From contig NZ_CALKTQ010000154.1 of the NCBI RefSeq assembly GCF_937997465.1, positions 1 through 6,830 on the forward strand: a stretch of DNA of 6,830 nucleotides, in the 5' to 3' direction. The number at the start of each line of letters is the position of its first letter. Within the stretch, counting starts at the first letter, position 1. Both the position numbers and the translations under genes were made by a program. Positions 6,313 through 6,830 of this stretch are shown in pieces. The notes under the pieces were generated by a model. That model was not told the origin of the DNA, ran no database searches, and saw only the letters and a list, made by a program, of their open reading frames with translations. Source of the DNA: an uncultured Campylobacter sp. GTDB taxonomy: Bacteria; Campylobacterota; Campylobacteria; Campylobacterales; Campylobacteraceae.

Positions 6313-6351
6313 TATATATAGTACCCGCGCTTAACGCAATCTACTAAAAGG
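6313..6351 (+). promoter_or_regulatory. Promoter and ribosome binding site of the SUFU-domain gene
   Basis: An AT run with overlapping -10 candidates (TATATA at 6313-6318 and 6315-6320; TATAGT at 6317-6322) lies about 40 nt before the start codon. It implies a start of transcription near 6328 and a leader of about 30 nt. AAAAGG at 6346-6351 is 7 nt from the ATG at 6359. Together with the ftsY terminator this suggests the gene is transcribed on its own. Confidence 0.5.
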
Positions 6352-6358
6352 CATAAAA

Positions 6359-6830
6359 ATGACGACGAAAGAGTACGAGGCTAAATTTAGCGAGGACGAT
6401 GCGCCCGGCTGGGACGCGATAGCAAGCGCACTAGAAAAGATCTACGATCCCGCAAACGAGCGTCACTATGCATCTCGGCTGCATGCGAGTCTGGGCGGCG
6501 AGGATTACTTAGACGGCGTTAGTATATTTGACTCCGTCGAGGACGTGCCGCACCGCCACCTCGTGAGCTTTGGCATGAGCGAGCTTTACTACGATCCCCA
6601 AAGCTCTCAGTATGAATTTAGCGGCTGGGGATTTGAGTTTAGTATGCGCATCGTGCCGTTTGCGGACGATCCTGACTCAAAGTCCGGTGATGATACGGTA
6701 GTCCCGTATGAGCCTTTTTGGGCGATATCTCTTATGCAAAATCTCGCCAAATACGTCTACAACAGCAAAAAATGGTTCGAGGCTTATCATTTTATACCGA
6801 CCAATTCTCCTCTGCGTCTTAATACCGATA
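6359..6830 (+). CDS. Suppressor of fused (SUFU) domain protein, 3' end outside window
   Basis: The reading frame opened by ATG 6359 (AAAAGG 7 nt upstream) stays open for 157 codons to the window edge; the 3' end is missing. The translation matches the bacterial SUFU domain in order: 'DDAPGWDAIASALEKIY' (13-29), 'HYASRLHASLGGEDYLDGVS' (36-55), 'HRHLVSFGMSELYYD' (65-79), 'FSGWGFEFSMRI' (87-98), 'PFWAISLMQNLAKYVYNS' (119-136) and 'FEAYHFIPTNSPL' (140-152). In animals SUFU binds Gli transcription factors in Hedgehog signalling. In bacteria the domain is common in immunity proteins of polymorphic and contact-dependent toxin systems, and also occurs as a lone protein of unknown role. No signal peptide or membrane segment is seen, so it is probably cytosolic, as an immunity protein against an incoming toxin would be. 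No toxin gene is visible in the window. Family membership is confident; the immunity role is inference. Confidence 0.85.
   Translation, partial: MTTKEYEAKFSEDDAPGWDAIASALEKIYDPANERHYASRLHASLGGEDYLDGVSIFDSVEDVPHRHLVSFGMSELYYDPQSSQYEFSGWGFEFSMRIVPFADDPDSKSGDDTVVPYEPFWAISLMQNLAKYVYNSKKWFEAYHFIPTNSPLRLNTD

Noticed and set aside
1..6830. CRISPR array, tRNA, rRNA, insertion sequence or integrase site
   Set aside because: No regularly spaced direct repeats, cloverleaf-like sequence, transposase or terminal inverted repeats were seen. Gene order and spacing are compact and core-like.

Overview
The window reads as ordinary chromosome of a Campylobacter-type epsilonproteobacterium. The evidence is a short FtsY that lacks the acidic N-terminal domain, an RNase Y of the epsilonproteobacterial type, compact operons with overlapping genes, lysine-rich AT-leaning proteins, TATAAT-like -10 boxes, and a very strong taste for the word AAATTT. 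Base composition swings from about 25% GC in parts of the leftmost gene to about 60% in ftsY. This fits the mid-GC oral Campylobacter species (curvus, rectus, showae or gracilis type) better than C. jejuni, but the species is a guess.

Left part, minus strand (136-4761): a tight five-gene cluster transcribed right to left. In transcription order it holds 5-formyltetrahydrofolate cyclo-ligase, RNase Y (rny), a secreted SYLF-domain protein, a DedA-family membrane protein, and a DUF945/YdgA-like envelope protein. Neighbours overlap (68 nt, 4 nt) or are 9-18 nt apart, so one polycistronic mRNA is likely. It ends at a hairpin at 92-130, with a second weaker hairpin at 49-80. The 135 bases at the left edge hold no gene.

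Middle (4762-4813): a 52-bp divergent promoter region with a clear plus-strand TATAAT.

Right part, plus strand: a TlpA-like thioredoxin lipoprotein is translationally coupled (TAATG) to ftsY, the SRP receptor GTPase. ftsY ends in a strong hairpin terminator that overlaps its stop codon. After a 106-bp intergenic region with its own promoter, a Suppressor-of-Fused (SUFU) domain gene starts at 6359 and runs off the right end. It is the only gene here with an accessory character, since bacterial SUFU proteins are often immunity proteins of toxin systems.

Most genes serve housekeeping roles: folate salvage, mRNA decay at the membrane, envelope maintenance, periplasmic redox and protein targeting. 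No mobile element, CRISPR array, tRNA or rRNA was found. The clearest signal the genes do not explain is the AAATTT hexamer, about 50 copies by hand count where roughly 3 would be expected by chance, including six within 74 bp after ftsY.
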